A DNA stretch of 64,000 nucleotides from positions 3,224,501-3,288,500 of the forward strand of contig NZ_JAIHOO010000001.1 of assembly GCF_019733395.1 (NCBI RefSeq), given 5' to 3'. The translations under genes and the position numbers were made by a program. The first letter of the stretch is position 1; every line of letters begins with the position of its first letter. Below the pieces are notes generated by a model. It was not told where the DNA came from, searched no databases, and saw only the letters and a program-made list of their open reading frames with translations. Positions 16,185 to 23,489 of the stretch are shown piece by piece. This stretch comes from Lysobacter sp. BMK333-48F3. Its GTDB lineage: Bacteria > Pseudomonadota > Gammaproteobacteria > Xanthomonadales > Xanthomonadaceae.

Positions 16185-18217
16185 CGCGGCCGTACCGCCG
16201 GAATGTCGACCCGCGCGTTGCGCCGCACCGTCACCTCGATGCGGCGGCGGGCGAACTGTTCGCGCACCGACCACGGCAACGGCAGGTTGTCGGCGATCAC
16301 CTCCAGGGTGTGTTCGCCGACCGAGACGCGCGGAAAGGAGAATTCGCCGTTGCTGTCGGTGCGCACCGCGTAGCGGCCGTCCAGGACCACGGTGACGGCG
16401 GCTGCGGCCTGTTCGGAGGCGGCGCGCACGCCGTCGTCGTTGTCGTCCAGGAACAGCGAGCCGGCGATGCCGCCGGTGGCCGCGCCCGGCGCGCCGCCGA
16501 GCACCGCCTGGCTGCGGCCGCGCTGGCGGTCGTAGCGCAGGCTGAGCAGCGCCGAGCGTTCGCGCGGCAAGGCCAGGAACGGCGATTCGATCGCCAGCGG
16601 GTCCAGCGCGAACGGCGAGCGCTGGCGGCCGCGGCTCTGGTACACGGCCAGGTTGAGCGACCAGCGCGGCGCGATGCGCCAGTCCAGGCCGAGGTTGAGG
16701 TCGGTGCCGCGCAGCGCGCTGGCGCCGTCGCCGTAGGTCCAGCGCGCGTTGCCGTCCAGGCTGACCCGCGAACCCAGGGCCAGGCCGCCGTAGAAGGCCA
16801 GGGTGGCGGTGCGGGTCGAACCGAGTTCGGCGTCGGCGATCTCGCCGTAGCCCAGCGACACCGACAGCCGCCGGCCGGCGCGCAAGGGCAGCGCCTGATC
16901 GAGGCTGGCCTGCCAGCTGCGGCCGGCGCCGGCGCCGTCGGCGTGGTCGAACTGCAGCCGGGTCTGGCCCCAGTCGCCGGCGCGGTCGGCGAACAACTGC
17001 ACCGCATGCGCGTTGCCGTCGGCGTGGCGCAGGCTGAGGCTGGCGCCGTAGCCGATGCGGCTGCTGGTCTGGTAACGCGCGTAAGCGGTGGCGTACTGGC
17101 CGTCGAAGCCGTCGCCGCCGATCGAGCGGATGTCGTCGATGCCGGCGTTCCACTGCCAGCGTCCGTACTGGTAGCCGATGCGGTAGTAGCCGCCGCGCAC
17201 GTCCTGATTGATCGGCAGCGCGCCCCAGGCCAGTCCCGGGTCGAGCGAGAACACGCCGTAGTTGTGGCGGTAGCGGCCGCGCCTGGCGCTGGCGTCGATC
17301 CAGGCGCCGGCGGCGTCGCGGCCGTCGCTGCGGCTGCCGAGCAGATTGAACTGGACGCTGTCGTTGGCCGAGTGCCAGGCGCCGGCCCAGTGCGCGGCCT
17401 GACTGTCGCCGGAAGCGAAGCCGATGTCGCCGCGGCCGTCGGCGACGATCCGGCCGCCGCTGCCGAGCAGCGCCAGCGACTGGCTCCAGGCCGCGCCGCT
17501 GCGCCACTGCACGCCGGCCGCGGCGACCCGGCCGTCGCCGGGGTCGAAGCCGATCATGCGCCGGCCGTCGTAGACGCCGGCGCGGCCGAACGCGGCGTAG
17601 GCGGTGGTGCCGCTGGCGTCCTGCCGCCACTGGGTGCTGGCGCCGGCCAGCGGCGCGGTCGGCAGGAAGAACCGGTACTGGTTGCGTTGCAGCTCCGGCG
17701 CGGGGGTGTTGAGCACGCCCAGGCCGTTGTCCAGGCGCCAGCCGCCGTCGAGGTAGAGGTTGCGCTGCCACAGCGTGGCCAGCCCGCCCCAGTCGCGGCC
17801 GTCGCCGTCTTCGCCGTGCAGGCGATCGCTGCGGAACAGGTTCGCGTCCAGCGACAGGCTGCCGTGGTCGGCGGTTTCCCAGAAGCCGCCGGCCGAGAGG
17901 CCGTGCTCGTCGTAGCTGCGCTCGCCGCGTTCGCTGCGCGCCAGGTGCAGCTCGACCCGCAGCGCGCGCGGCGGACCGTCGTCGGCGGGCGCTTCGTCCT
18001 CGTCCGGCGGCAACGGCGCCAGCGCCTGCGGCGCGATGATGCGGTCGCGGTACGCGCCCGGGTCGGGCGCGGTCTGCGCCATCGCGACCGGCGCGACGAA
18101 CAGGGCGCCGGCGATGGACCAGGCCAGCCGGCGCAGCATCGGCCGGCTGACGCCAAGCCGGCTGACGCCAAGCAAGTCCACGCCAGGCCAATCCACGATG
18201 GGTGGGACTGGCCTCAT
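16181..18217 (-). CDS. Usher-like outer-membrane barrel protein of the pilus operon
   Basis: This 678-residue exported protein has a signal ending near MAQ (residue 48 from the ATG at 18217). A downstream in-frame ATG (MLRRLAW, about 18142) is an alternative start. The body is rich in alternating aromatic and polar residues, as in a beta-barrel. The last 90 residues form an SdrD-B/carboxypeptidase-regulatory-like beta domain (GSLFLDDNDDGVRAASEQ, then VVLDGRYAVRTDSNGEFSFP). Its place after a periplasmic chaperone gene, and the C-terminal domain, point to the usher that translocates pilin subunits. Classical ushers are about 800 or more residues, so this is short. Both ends overlap neighbours by ATGA. 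A homologue search is needed to place the family. Confidence 0.7.
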   Translation of the reverse strand: MRPVPPIVDWPGVDLLGVSRLGVSRPMLRRLAWSIAGALFVAPVAMAQTAPDPGAYRDRIIAPQALAPLPPDEDEAPADDGPPRALRVELHLARSERGERSYDEHGLSAGGFWETADHGSLSLDANLFRSDRLHGEDGDGRDWGGLATLWQRNLYLDGGWRLDNGLGVLNTPAPELQRNQYRFFLPTAPLAGASTQWRQDASGTTAYAAFGRAGVYDGRRMIGFDPGDGRVAAAGVQWRSGAAWSQSLALLGSGGRIVADGRGDIGFASGDSQAAHWAGAWHSANDSVQFNLLGSRSDGRDAAGAWIDASARRGRYRHNYGVFSLDPGLAWGALPINQDVRGGYYRIGYQYGRWQWNAGIDDIRSIGGDGFDGQYATAYARYQTSSRIGYGASLSLRHADGNAHAVQLFADRAGDWGQTRLQFDHADGAGAGRSWQASLDQALPLRAGRRLSVSLGYGEIADAELGSTRTATLAFYGGLALGSRVSLDGNARWTYGDGASALRGTDLNLGLDWRIAPRWSLNLAVYQSRGRQRSPFALDPLAIESPFLALPRERSALLSLRYDRQRGRSQAVLGGAPGAATGGIAGSLFLDDNDDGVRAASEQAAAAVTVVLDGRYAVRTDSNGEFSFPRVSVGEHTLEVIADNLPLPWSVREQFARRRIEVTVRRNARVDIPAVRPR

Positions 18218-19008
18218 CGGGCCAGCACGGCGTCGAGCTCGAGCCGCTGCTTGTCCCAGTCCAGGGCGCCCTTGAGCCGCAAGGGATAGGCCACCGGCGG
18301 CGCCGGCGTGGCCGGGTCGTCGCCCTGCGGCTGCAATGCGATCAGCCGCGTTTCGCCGGGCAGGATCGGCAGGTTGGACGGTGCGAAGGCGAGCTTGCGG
18401 CCCTGCGCGTCGGTGCCGTCGATCAGGCCTTCCAGGCGCGAATGGGCGTTGCCGGCGTTGTGCACTTCCAGCACCGGCAGATCGCGGCCGTCGATCCGCT
18501 CGACCCGGCTGGCGCGGGTCTGCAATCGCGCCGCGGCATCGCCGACGGCCAGGTAGACGATGATGCCGATCCGTCCCGACACCGGCAGCGCCACCGCGCC
18601 GCGCACGGTTTCCGGCTCGCCTTCCAGCAGGATCGCGAAGCGGCACTCGCCGGCCGGCGCGTCGGCCGGCACCGCGACCTCGAAGCGATAGCGCCGCTTG
18701 CCCTGCGCGCCGACCTCGATCTGCGCCGCTTCCAGGCCGACCCACGGCCGGCAGCTGCCCGGGGCGAGGGCTTCGTCGAAGATCGCCGCGCCCTGCGCGT
18801 CCAGGCGCCAGTCGGCGGTCTTGAGCGTGTAGCGCGCCGCGGCCGGCGACAGGTTGGAGATCTCGACCACGTTGCGGTAGGTGGTGCCGGGCTTGGCCGA
18901 GTCTTCGAAGCGCGGCGGCGAGACCAGGGCCGAAAAGCCCTGCGCGGCGGCGCAGACGGGCAGGAGCGCGAACAGCGCGGCGAGGGCGCGCAGGCGGGCG
19001 AGGCGCAT
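18214..19008 (-). CDS. Periplasmic pilus-assembly chaperone
   Basis: This is a 264-residue PapD-like chaperone. A signal peptide (MRLARLRALAALFALLPVCAAAQ) is followed by an immunoglobulin-like domain containing FSALVSPPRFEDSAKPG and VVEISNLSPAAARYTLKTADW. A second beta domain includes RIGIIVYLAV and the GETRLIAL segment. Chaperones of this fold bind pilin subunits in the periplasm and donate the missing strand. The start at 19008 follows the stop of the preceding gene with a one-base TGATG overlap, and its own stop overlaps the usher start (ATGA). The cysteine pair in the first domain (PGSCRPW and AGECRF) may form a disulfide. It is more divergent than chaperones of classical type 1 pili. Confidence 0.8.
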   Translation of the reverse strand: MRLARLRALAALFALLPVCAAAQGFSALVSPPRFEDSAKPGTTYRNVVEISNLSPAAARYTLKTADWRLDAQGAAIFDEALAPGSCRPWVGLEAAQIEVGAQGKRRYRFEVAVPADAPAGECRFAILLEGEPETVRGAVALPVSGRIGIIVYLAVGDAAARLQTRASRVERIDGRDLPVLEVHNAGNAHSRLEGLIDGTDAQGRKLAFAPSNLPILPGETRLIALQPQGDDPATPAPPVAYPLRLKGALDWDKQRLELDAVLAR

Positions 19009-19466
19009 CACGGGGTGTCCAGGTCGATTTCGAAGGAGAAATGCAGTTGTTCGGCGCGCGCCAGGCGCTGGCCGTCGGCTTGCAGGCTCAGGCGCACGGT
19101 GTCCTCGAGCAGGCCGGCCGGCAGCGGGCCGGCGTAGACCAGGGCGCGCTCGCCGGCGCGCAGCGCGCCCGGCAGCAGGCGGCCGCGAGTGGTCCACTCG
19201 GCCAGGATCGGACCGGACGGCGAAGCGGGCAGGGTCATGTAGACGCGGCCCTGGCGGCCCTGCCACGGCGACAGGTCCAGGCGCACCAGCACGGTCAAGG
19301 CGCCGGACACGGTCTGGCGCGCGTTGCGGCCGGGCACGGCGTCGTCCCAGCGCATCTGCACGTCGTTGTCGAGCACCTGGCTGGCGCTGTCGTCGACGCG
19401 GAAGGTCGCGGCCGGGGCCAGGCCGGCGCACAGCCACAGCAGCACGATCGCAAGCGCGCGGCTCAT
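19008..19466 (-). CDS. Small secreted subunit of the pilus operon
   Basis: This 152-residue protein has a signal peptide (MSRALAIVLLWLCAGLAPAA) and a compact beta-rich mature part (TFRVDDSASQVLDNDVQMRW at the start). It lies between the second pilin and the chaperone, overlapping both (ATGA upstream, TGATG downstream), so its amount is tied to theirs. Position and size suggest a minor pilin or an accessory periplasmic factor. I recognise no specific family. The segment LSPWQGRQGRVYMTLP and the C-terminal HFSFEIDLDTP may help find relatives. Confidence 0.75.
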   Translation of the reverse strand: MSRALAIVLLWLCAGLAPAATFRVDDSASQVLDNDVQMRWDDAVPGRNARQTVSGALTVLVRLDLSPWQGRQGRVYMTLPASPSGPILAEWTTRGRLLPGALRAGERALVYAGPLPAGLLEDTVRLSLQADGQRLARAEQLHFSFEIDLDTP

Positions 19467-20155
19467 GGCGCGCTCAGGGTGTAGACCACCCGCCCGGTGT
19501 AGGTGCCGGCGGCGACCACCGCGTCGTTGCTGTAGCGGAAACGGTGACAGCTTTCGCGCCAGGTGTTGGCCGGGAAGCTGGCCAGGGTCTGCACGCCGCC
19601 GTTGAAGCTGCCGGCCGGGATCGGCTGGGCGTCGGTGTCGCCGTTGCCGCTGCTGGCCCAGGCGATCTGGGTGAAGGGAATGCTGTCGCCGCTGCCGTTG
19701 CCGAGATTGGCCGGCGAAGAGACGGTCAGGCTGGCCGAACCGGTGGTGGTCGAACGGCGGTAGAAGCCGCCGACGTAGACCTCGTTGGGCACGTTGCAGA
19801 AGGTGTAGCCGTCGTAATGGCTGGTGGTCTGGGTGCCGTCGCTGGTCATCAACTGATCGCTGCCGTTGCCGAGCTGGGCGGCCGGCACGGTCACCGAGAC
19901 CTTGTTGAGCGTGCCGCCGGAACCCGGCGTGCCCCCGCCTTGGTAGGTGCCGGTGAATACGCCGTTGCCGACGCGCAGGTAGACCGCGCGCGTGCCGGGC
20001 GAGATGGTGACCACGAAAGCCTGGGCGGCGCCGAACCACAGCGCGGCCAGCGGCAACAGGGCCCAGCGGGACGTGCGGCTCTTGATCGGATTGATCTTGA
20101 TCGCGCTGATCTTGATCGGGCTGATCTGGCGGATTGCGCGCAGCGACGGCGTCAT
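19463..20155 (-). CDS. Second pilin-like subunit
   Basis: This 230-residue protein has a long, unusual N-terminus. Repeated Ile-Lys units (ISPIKISAIKINPIK, residues 11-25) are encoded by a short DNA repeat (TTGATCG units, about 20080-20130), followed by a normal hydrophobic signal ending AQAF. The mature part shares with the major pilin the motif of a strand ending YLRVGNG, and LNKVSVTVPAAQLGNGS. This resembles the major pilin's FLRVGSG and IAFAVPAANVGNG, so the two are paralogues. It is larger and has a cysteine pair (FCNVPN, SCHRF), as is common in tip or adaptor subunits. The gap to the major pilin contains two strong hairpins. I read it as a minor or tip pilin. Confidence 0.75.
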   Translation of the reverse strand: MTPSLRAIRQISPIKISAIKINPIKSRTSRWALLPLAALWFGAAQAFVVTISPGTRAVYLRVGNGVFTGTYQGGGTPGSGGTLNKVSVTVPAAQLGNGSDQLMTSDGTQTTSHYDGYTFCNVPNEVYVGGFYRRSTTTGSASLTVSSPANLGNGSGDSIPFTQIAWASSGNGDTDAQPIPAGSFNGGVQTLASFPANTWRESCHRFRYSNDAVVAAGTYTGRVVYTLSAP

Positions 20156-20186
20156 GACGGCGGTTCCGGTGCGGAGGCGGAGACGT

Positions 20187-20242
20187 CCTCCCGCGGCGGA
20201 CCGCGGGAGGCGGTGGCGTAGCGGGCGGCGCCAGGCGCCGCC
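20187..20242 (-). promoter_or_regulatory. Double hairpin between major pilin and downstream pilus genes
   Basis: Two perfect stem-loops lie just after the major pilin stop: 20187-20210 (10-bp stem CCTCCCGCGG, 4-nt loop) and 20224-20242 (9-bp stem, 1-nt nominal loop). Neither has a T-tract. By analogy with pap-type operons they may stabilise the major pilin mRNA or partly stop transcription, so the major subunit is made in excess. Confidence 0.65.
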
Positions 20243-20252
20243 GGCTCGCCGC

Positions 20253-20870
20253 TTACGGCATCGAAGCGGTGTAGGTGACGCGGCTGTTGTTGGCGTTGAC
20301 GCCGCCGTACACGCCCGGGGCGACGACGTTGTTGTTGAGGTAGGTGTAGGTCCAACGCGCGCTGCGGTTGACCACCTTGCCGCTGGCCGGGGCGATGGTC
20401 AGCGGGGCCGAGGCGCCGTCGGTCAGCGTCGGCGCCGGCAGGGCGGCGGTGTCGCTGGCAGTGGCGATCTGGCTGTAGGAAATGGTGTCGCCGGCGGCGC
20501 CGTTGCTGAGCGCGCCCAGCGCGGTCGCGCCGAGGGTGATGTTGCCGTTGTTGCCGACCACCTTGGCGGTGACCTCGCCGTTGCCCAGGTCGCCGGAGGT
20601 CGCGGTCGCGGTCACGGCGGCGCCGTTGCCGACGTTGGCGGCCGGGACCGCGAAGGCGATCTGGTTGACCGTGGCGGTGGTGGTGTAGTCGGCGCCGCTG
20701 CCGACGCGCAGGAACAGGATCTTCGGAATCGTGATCTGGAAGTCGAGCTTGGCGGCGGCGGTCAGCGGGGTGGCGCTGCCGGTGCTGTACTGCGATTCGG
20801 CCTGGGCGAGCAGCGGCGCGCCGGCCAGCAGGGCGACGGCCAGAAGAGAGGTCGGAAGCTTGCGCATCAT
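20253..20870 (-). CDS. Major pilin-like subunit
   Basis: This 205-residue protein starts at MMRKLPTSL (20870, or 20867 for the second Met). Its signal peptide ends LLAQAES. The mature part is a Ser/Thr/Ala/Gly/Asn-rich beta protein with two repeats of a VGNG/LGNG motif (AANVGNGAAV, SGDLGNGEV). It starts with LDFQITIPKILFLRVG, reminiscent of the donor-strand and first-strand region of CS1/alpha-type fimbrial subunits. It has no cysteines, unlike type 1 pilins. First position in the operon, directly behind a sigma-54 promoter and followed by two hairpins, suggests it is the abundant shaft subunit. Confidence 0.75.
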   Translation of the reverse strand: MMRKLPTSLLAVALLAGAPLLAQAESQYSTGSATPLTAAAKLDFQITIPKILFLRVGSGADYTTTATVNQIAFAVPAANVGNGAAVTATATSGDLGNGEVTAKVVGNNGNITLGATALGALSNGAAGDTISYSQIATASDTAALPAPTLTDGASAPLTIAPASGKVVNRSARWTYTYLNNNVVAPGVYGGVNANNSRVTYTASMP

Positions 20871-20923
20871 GCGGTGTCCAAAGGAGGTGGGCGGCCGGGG
20901 CTCCGGACGCTGAGGGCAGGCAA

Positions 20924-20941
20924 AAGCATGTTCCGTGCCAA
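20924..20941 (-). promoter_or_regulatory. Sigma-54 promoter of the pilus operon
   Basis: On the minus strand, TTGGCACGGAACATGCTT matches the sigma-54 consensus TGGCACG-N4-TTGCW with one mismatch. The GG (-24) and GC (-12) are exactly ten bases apart. It lies about 55 bp before the major pilin ATG. An AT-rich tract (about 20945-21010) upstream could hold an enhancer-binding-protein or IHF site. Expression would then need an NtrC-family activator, none of which is encoded here. Confidence 0.7.
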
Positions 20942-21262
20942 GAAATGTGATCGATAGCTCATTGAAATTGTTAACAGCAAGTGATTTTTGCGTGAGAAGA
21001 AGTGAGTCAGAAGCTGACCCCAGGCGTCGGTTTGCGTCTTTTCGGGCCAGGATCGGCACGTCCGCAGGCCCTTAGCGGTCAGAAAACCGGGCGATAACGG
21101 CCTGTACGCCGAAGATCGCGTCGTTTCCCAATTCAGATTTATGAAGGCGGCGGAGGCGGCCGACCGCTGCGCCGCGGCGCCGGACGGGTAGCGAAAGCAG
21201 GGCCGAAACCTGGCGTCCGTGCCGGGGCGGTGGTCCGGCCGCGCATCGCGTCGCGTGCGTGC

Positions 21263-21278
21263 TTCACCGCTGCTTCAC
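21263..21278 (+). promoter_or_regulatory. cre box (CreB-binding site) of creD
   Basis: TTCAC-CGCTGC-TTCAC is a perfect match to the cre/blr tag TTCAC-N6-TTCAC bound by phosphorylated CreB. It is 81 bp before the creD ATG. By simple counting, the chance of a perfect copy in the 150 bp before creD is about 0.0003. Confidence 0.85.
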
Positions 21279-21358
21279 TGCCGCCACACCGCCGGGCCAT
21301 CGCCTCTACGCACGGGCTGCGCAAGCTGCGCTCCGAGTTCGTAACCAGGAGCAAGACC

Positions 21359-22762
21359 ATGCGGGTGTGGCTGAAGATGTTGTTGGTGCTGGGGATGACC
21401 CTGGCGATCCTGATTCCGCTGCTGATGATCGGCGGGATCATCGACGAGCGGCAGGGCTATCGCGCCGAGGCGGTGAACAAGATCGCGCGCAGCTACGCCG
21501 GCGCGCAGGCGTTTTCCGGGCCGGTGCTGGTGGTGCCGTACGAGGACACCTGGATCGAGCAGCAGAAGGACCTCGACGGCGCGATCAAGCAGGTGCGCCG
21601 CCGCGAGCTCGGTCACTGGACCTTCTTCCCCAACAAGCTCGACGTCGACGGCGAACTGCTGCCGCGGGTGCGCCAGCTCGGCCTGCACAAGGTGCGGGTA
21701 TACGACTGGGCCGGCAGCGCGCGCGCCGACTTCAGCGCGACGATTCCGGCCGAGCCGGCGGCCGACCCGGTCCGCAACGGCCGGGTGCGCAGCATCGGCC
21801 GGCCGTGGATCAGCTACGCCTTCACCGACGTGCGCGGCCTGCGCGCGCCGAAGCTGCGCTTGAACGGGGTCGAGGCGGCGATCGAGGACGGCCTGGGCGC
21901 GCGCGACGGCGGCGGCATCCATGCCCGCCTGGCGATCCCGGCGCCGGGCGCCCAGTTGCGCCTGAACACCGAGCTGAGCTTCGTCCTCGGCGGCACCGAA
22001 TCGCTGGCCCTGGTGCCGCTGGGCAAGAACAACCGCTTCGCCCTGCATTCCAAGTGGCCGCACCCCAACTACGGCGGCAGCTTCCCGCCCAGCTCGGACG
22101 ACATCGGCAAGGACGGCTTCCGCGCCGAATGGCAAGTGGCTTCGGTGGCGACCAACGCCCAGCGCCAGTACCTGGCCGGCACCGTGCTGCCGGCCGTGCA
22201 CCTGGCCCGCGACGAGGCGGCCAACGAGCCCGGCGGCGAGATCAACGCGGTGCAGGTGACGCTGAAGGACCCGGTCAACGTCTACAGCCAGGCCGATCGC
22301 GCGACCAAGTACGGCCTGCTGTTCGTGCTGCTGACCTTCGTCGGCTTCTTCATGTTCGAACTGATCAAGCAACTGCGCATCCACCCGATCCAGTACGGCC
22401 TGGTCGGCCTGGCGCTGGCGATCTTCTTCCTGTTGCTGGTCAGCCTCAGCGAGCACATCGCCTTCGGCCAGGCCTATCTGGCGGCGAGCGCGGCCTGCAT
22501 CGGCCTGCTGGTGTTCTACCTGAGCGCGGTGCTGCGCAGCCTGGTGCGCGCGCTGGGCTTCGGCGCCATGCTGACCACGCTGTACGGCGCCCTGTACGGG
22601 CTGCTGGTGTCGGAGGACAACGCCCTGGTGCTCGGCGCCGGCCTGCTGTTCCTGATCCTGGCCACGATCATGGCGGTGACCCGCAAGGTCGACTGGTATC
22701 AGCTCGGCGGCGGCCTGCCGCGGCGCGCGCCGGTGCCGGACCCGCCGGTCGGCCCGGCCTGA
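21359..22762 (+). CDS. creD: Inner-membrane protein CreD
   Basis: This 467-residue protein matches CreD. One N-terminal membrane segment (residues 3-25, ending PLLMIGGIIDERQGYR) precedes a large periplasmic domain. Then come four to five membrane helices from about residue 315 (FVLLTFVGFFMFELIK, IQYGLVGLALAIFFLLLVSLSEH, and further helices). The biochemical role is unknown; it is the strongest CreBC target in several bacteria and affects envelope stability. The ATG at 21359 has a ribosome-binding site (CAGGAG) 8 nt before it; longer open frames upstream are arginine-rich leader. It lies 6 kb from creBC, with the pilus operon between them, but keeps a perfect cre box. Confidence 0.93.
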   Translation: MRVWLKMLLVLGMTLAILIPLLMIGGIIDERQGYRAEAVNKIARSYAGAQAFSGPVLVVPYEDTWIEQQKDLDGAIKQVRRRELGHWTFFPNKLDVDGELLPRVRQLGLHKVRVYDWAGSARADFSATIPAEPAADPVRNGRVRSIGRPWISYAFTDVRGLRAPKLRLNGVEAAIEDGLGARDGGGIHARLAIPAPGAQLRLNTELSFVLGGTESLALVPLGKNNRFALHSKWPHPNYGGSFPPSSDDIGKDGFRAEWQVASVATNAQRQYLAGTVLPAVHLARDEAANEPGGEINAVQVTLKDPVNVYSQADRATKYGLLFVLLTFVGFFMFELIKQLRIHPIQYGLVGLALAIFFLLLVSLSEHIAFGQAYLAASAACIGLLVFYLSAVLRSLVRALGFGAMLTTLYGALYGLLVSEDNALVLGAGLLFLILATIMAVTRKVDWYQLGGGLPRRAPVPDPPVGPA

Positions 22763-22880
22763 GCCCCCGCGCTGCGCCCGGAGGCCCCGGGCGCAGCGCA
22801 ACGGCGGTTGCGCAAACCTTGATACAGAAAAAATCGCGCCAGGGACGGCGCAGCGCACCGGCGCTGACTAAGATGGAGCG

Positions 22881-23489
22881 ATGAAAAAGCCGATGCCCGT
22901 AATCCGCAGTTTCGCTGGAGTGGAAATCGCCCCGCATCTGCCGGCATTGGCCGAACTGCGCATGCGGGTGTTCCGCGAATGGCCGTATCTGTACGACGGC
23001 GACGCGCAGTACGAGGAGCGGTACCTGCGCACCTATCGCGACTCCTGGCGCAGCGTGGTGGTGCTGGCCTTCGACGGCGGCCGGGTGGTCGGCGCCTCGA
23101 CCGGGCTGCCGCTGAGCGACGAGACCGACGAGATCCGCGCCGCCTTCGACGGCCACCTGGTCCAGGTCGAGCACGTGTTCTACTGCGGCGAATCGGTGCT
23201 GCTGCCGGAGTATCGCGGGCTCGGCGTCGGCCACCGTTTCTTCGATCTGCGCGAGGCGCACGCGCGCGCGCTAGGCGACCTGCGCTGGACCACGTTCTGC
23301 TCGGTCGAGCGCGACCCCGACGACCCGCGCCGGCCGGCGTTCCATCGCGGCAACGAGGTCTTCTGGCGCAAGCGCGGCTATACCCATCGTCCCGAACTGC
23401 GCGCCCACCTGAGCTGGAGCGAGATCGGCTGCGGCGAACAGCCGCATACCCTGAGTTTCTGGCTGCGGCCGTTGGAGCGAGCGCGATGA
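22881..23489 (+). CDS. GNAT family N-acetyltransferase
   Basis: This 202-residue protein is a GNAT-fold enzyme. Landmarks are ALAELRMRVFREWPYLY in the first helix, VVVLAFDGGRVVGASTGLP in strands 2-3, and the acetyl-CoA loop LPEYRGLGVGHRFFDLREAHA near residues 112-132. The last strands include KRGYTHRPELRAHLSW. It has no signal peptide, so it is cytosolic. Its stop overlaps the start of the nitrilase-family gene (ATGA at 23486-23489), so the two are translationally coupled and probably act in one pathway. Joint GNAT-nitrilase pairs are known in several bacteria, but I know of no proven substrate. Confidence 0.9.
   Translation: MKKPMPVIRSFAGVEIAPHLPALAELRMRVFREWPYLYDGDAQYEERYLRTYRDSWRSVVVLAFDGGRVVGASTGLPLSDETDEIRAAFDGHLVQVEHVFYCGESVLLPEYRGLGVGHRFFDLREAHARALGDLRWTTFCSVERDPDDPRRPAFHRGNEVFWRKRGYTHRPELRAHLSWSEIGCGEQPHTLSFWLRPLERAR

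Noticed and set aside
16310..18289. Plus-strand frame opposite the usher-like gene
   Set aside because: Low-complexity Ala/Gly/Val/Arg translation without a start context; the minus frame has a signal peptide, beta-barrel pattern and coupled neighbours.
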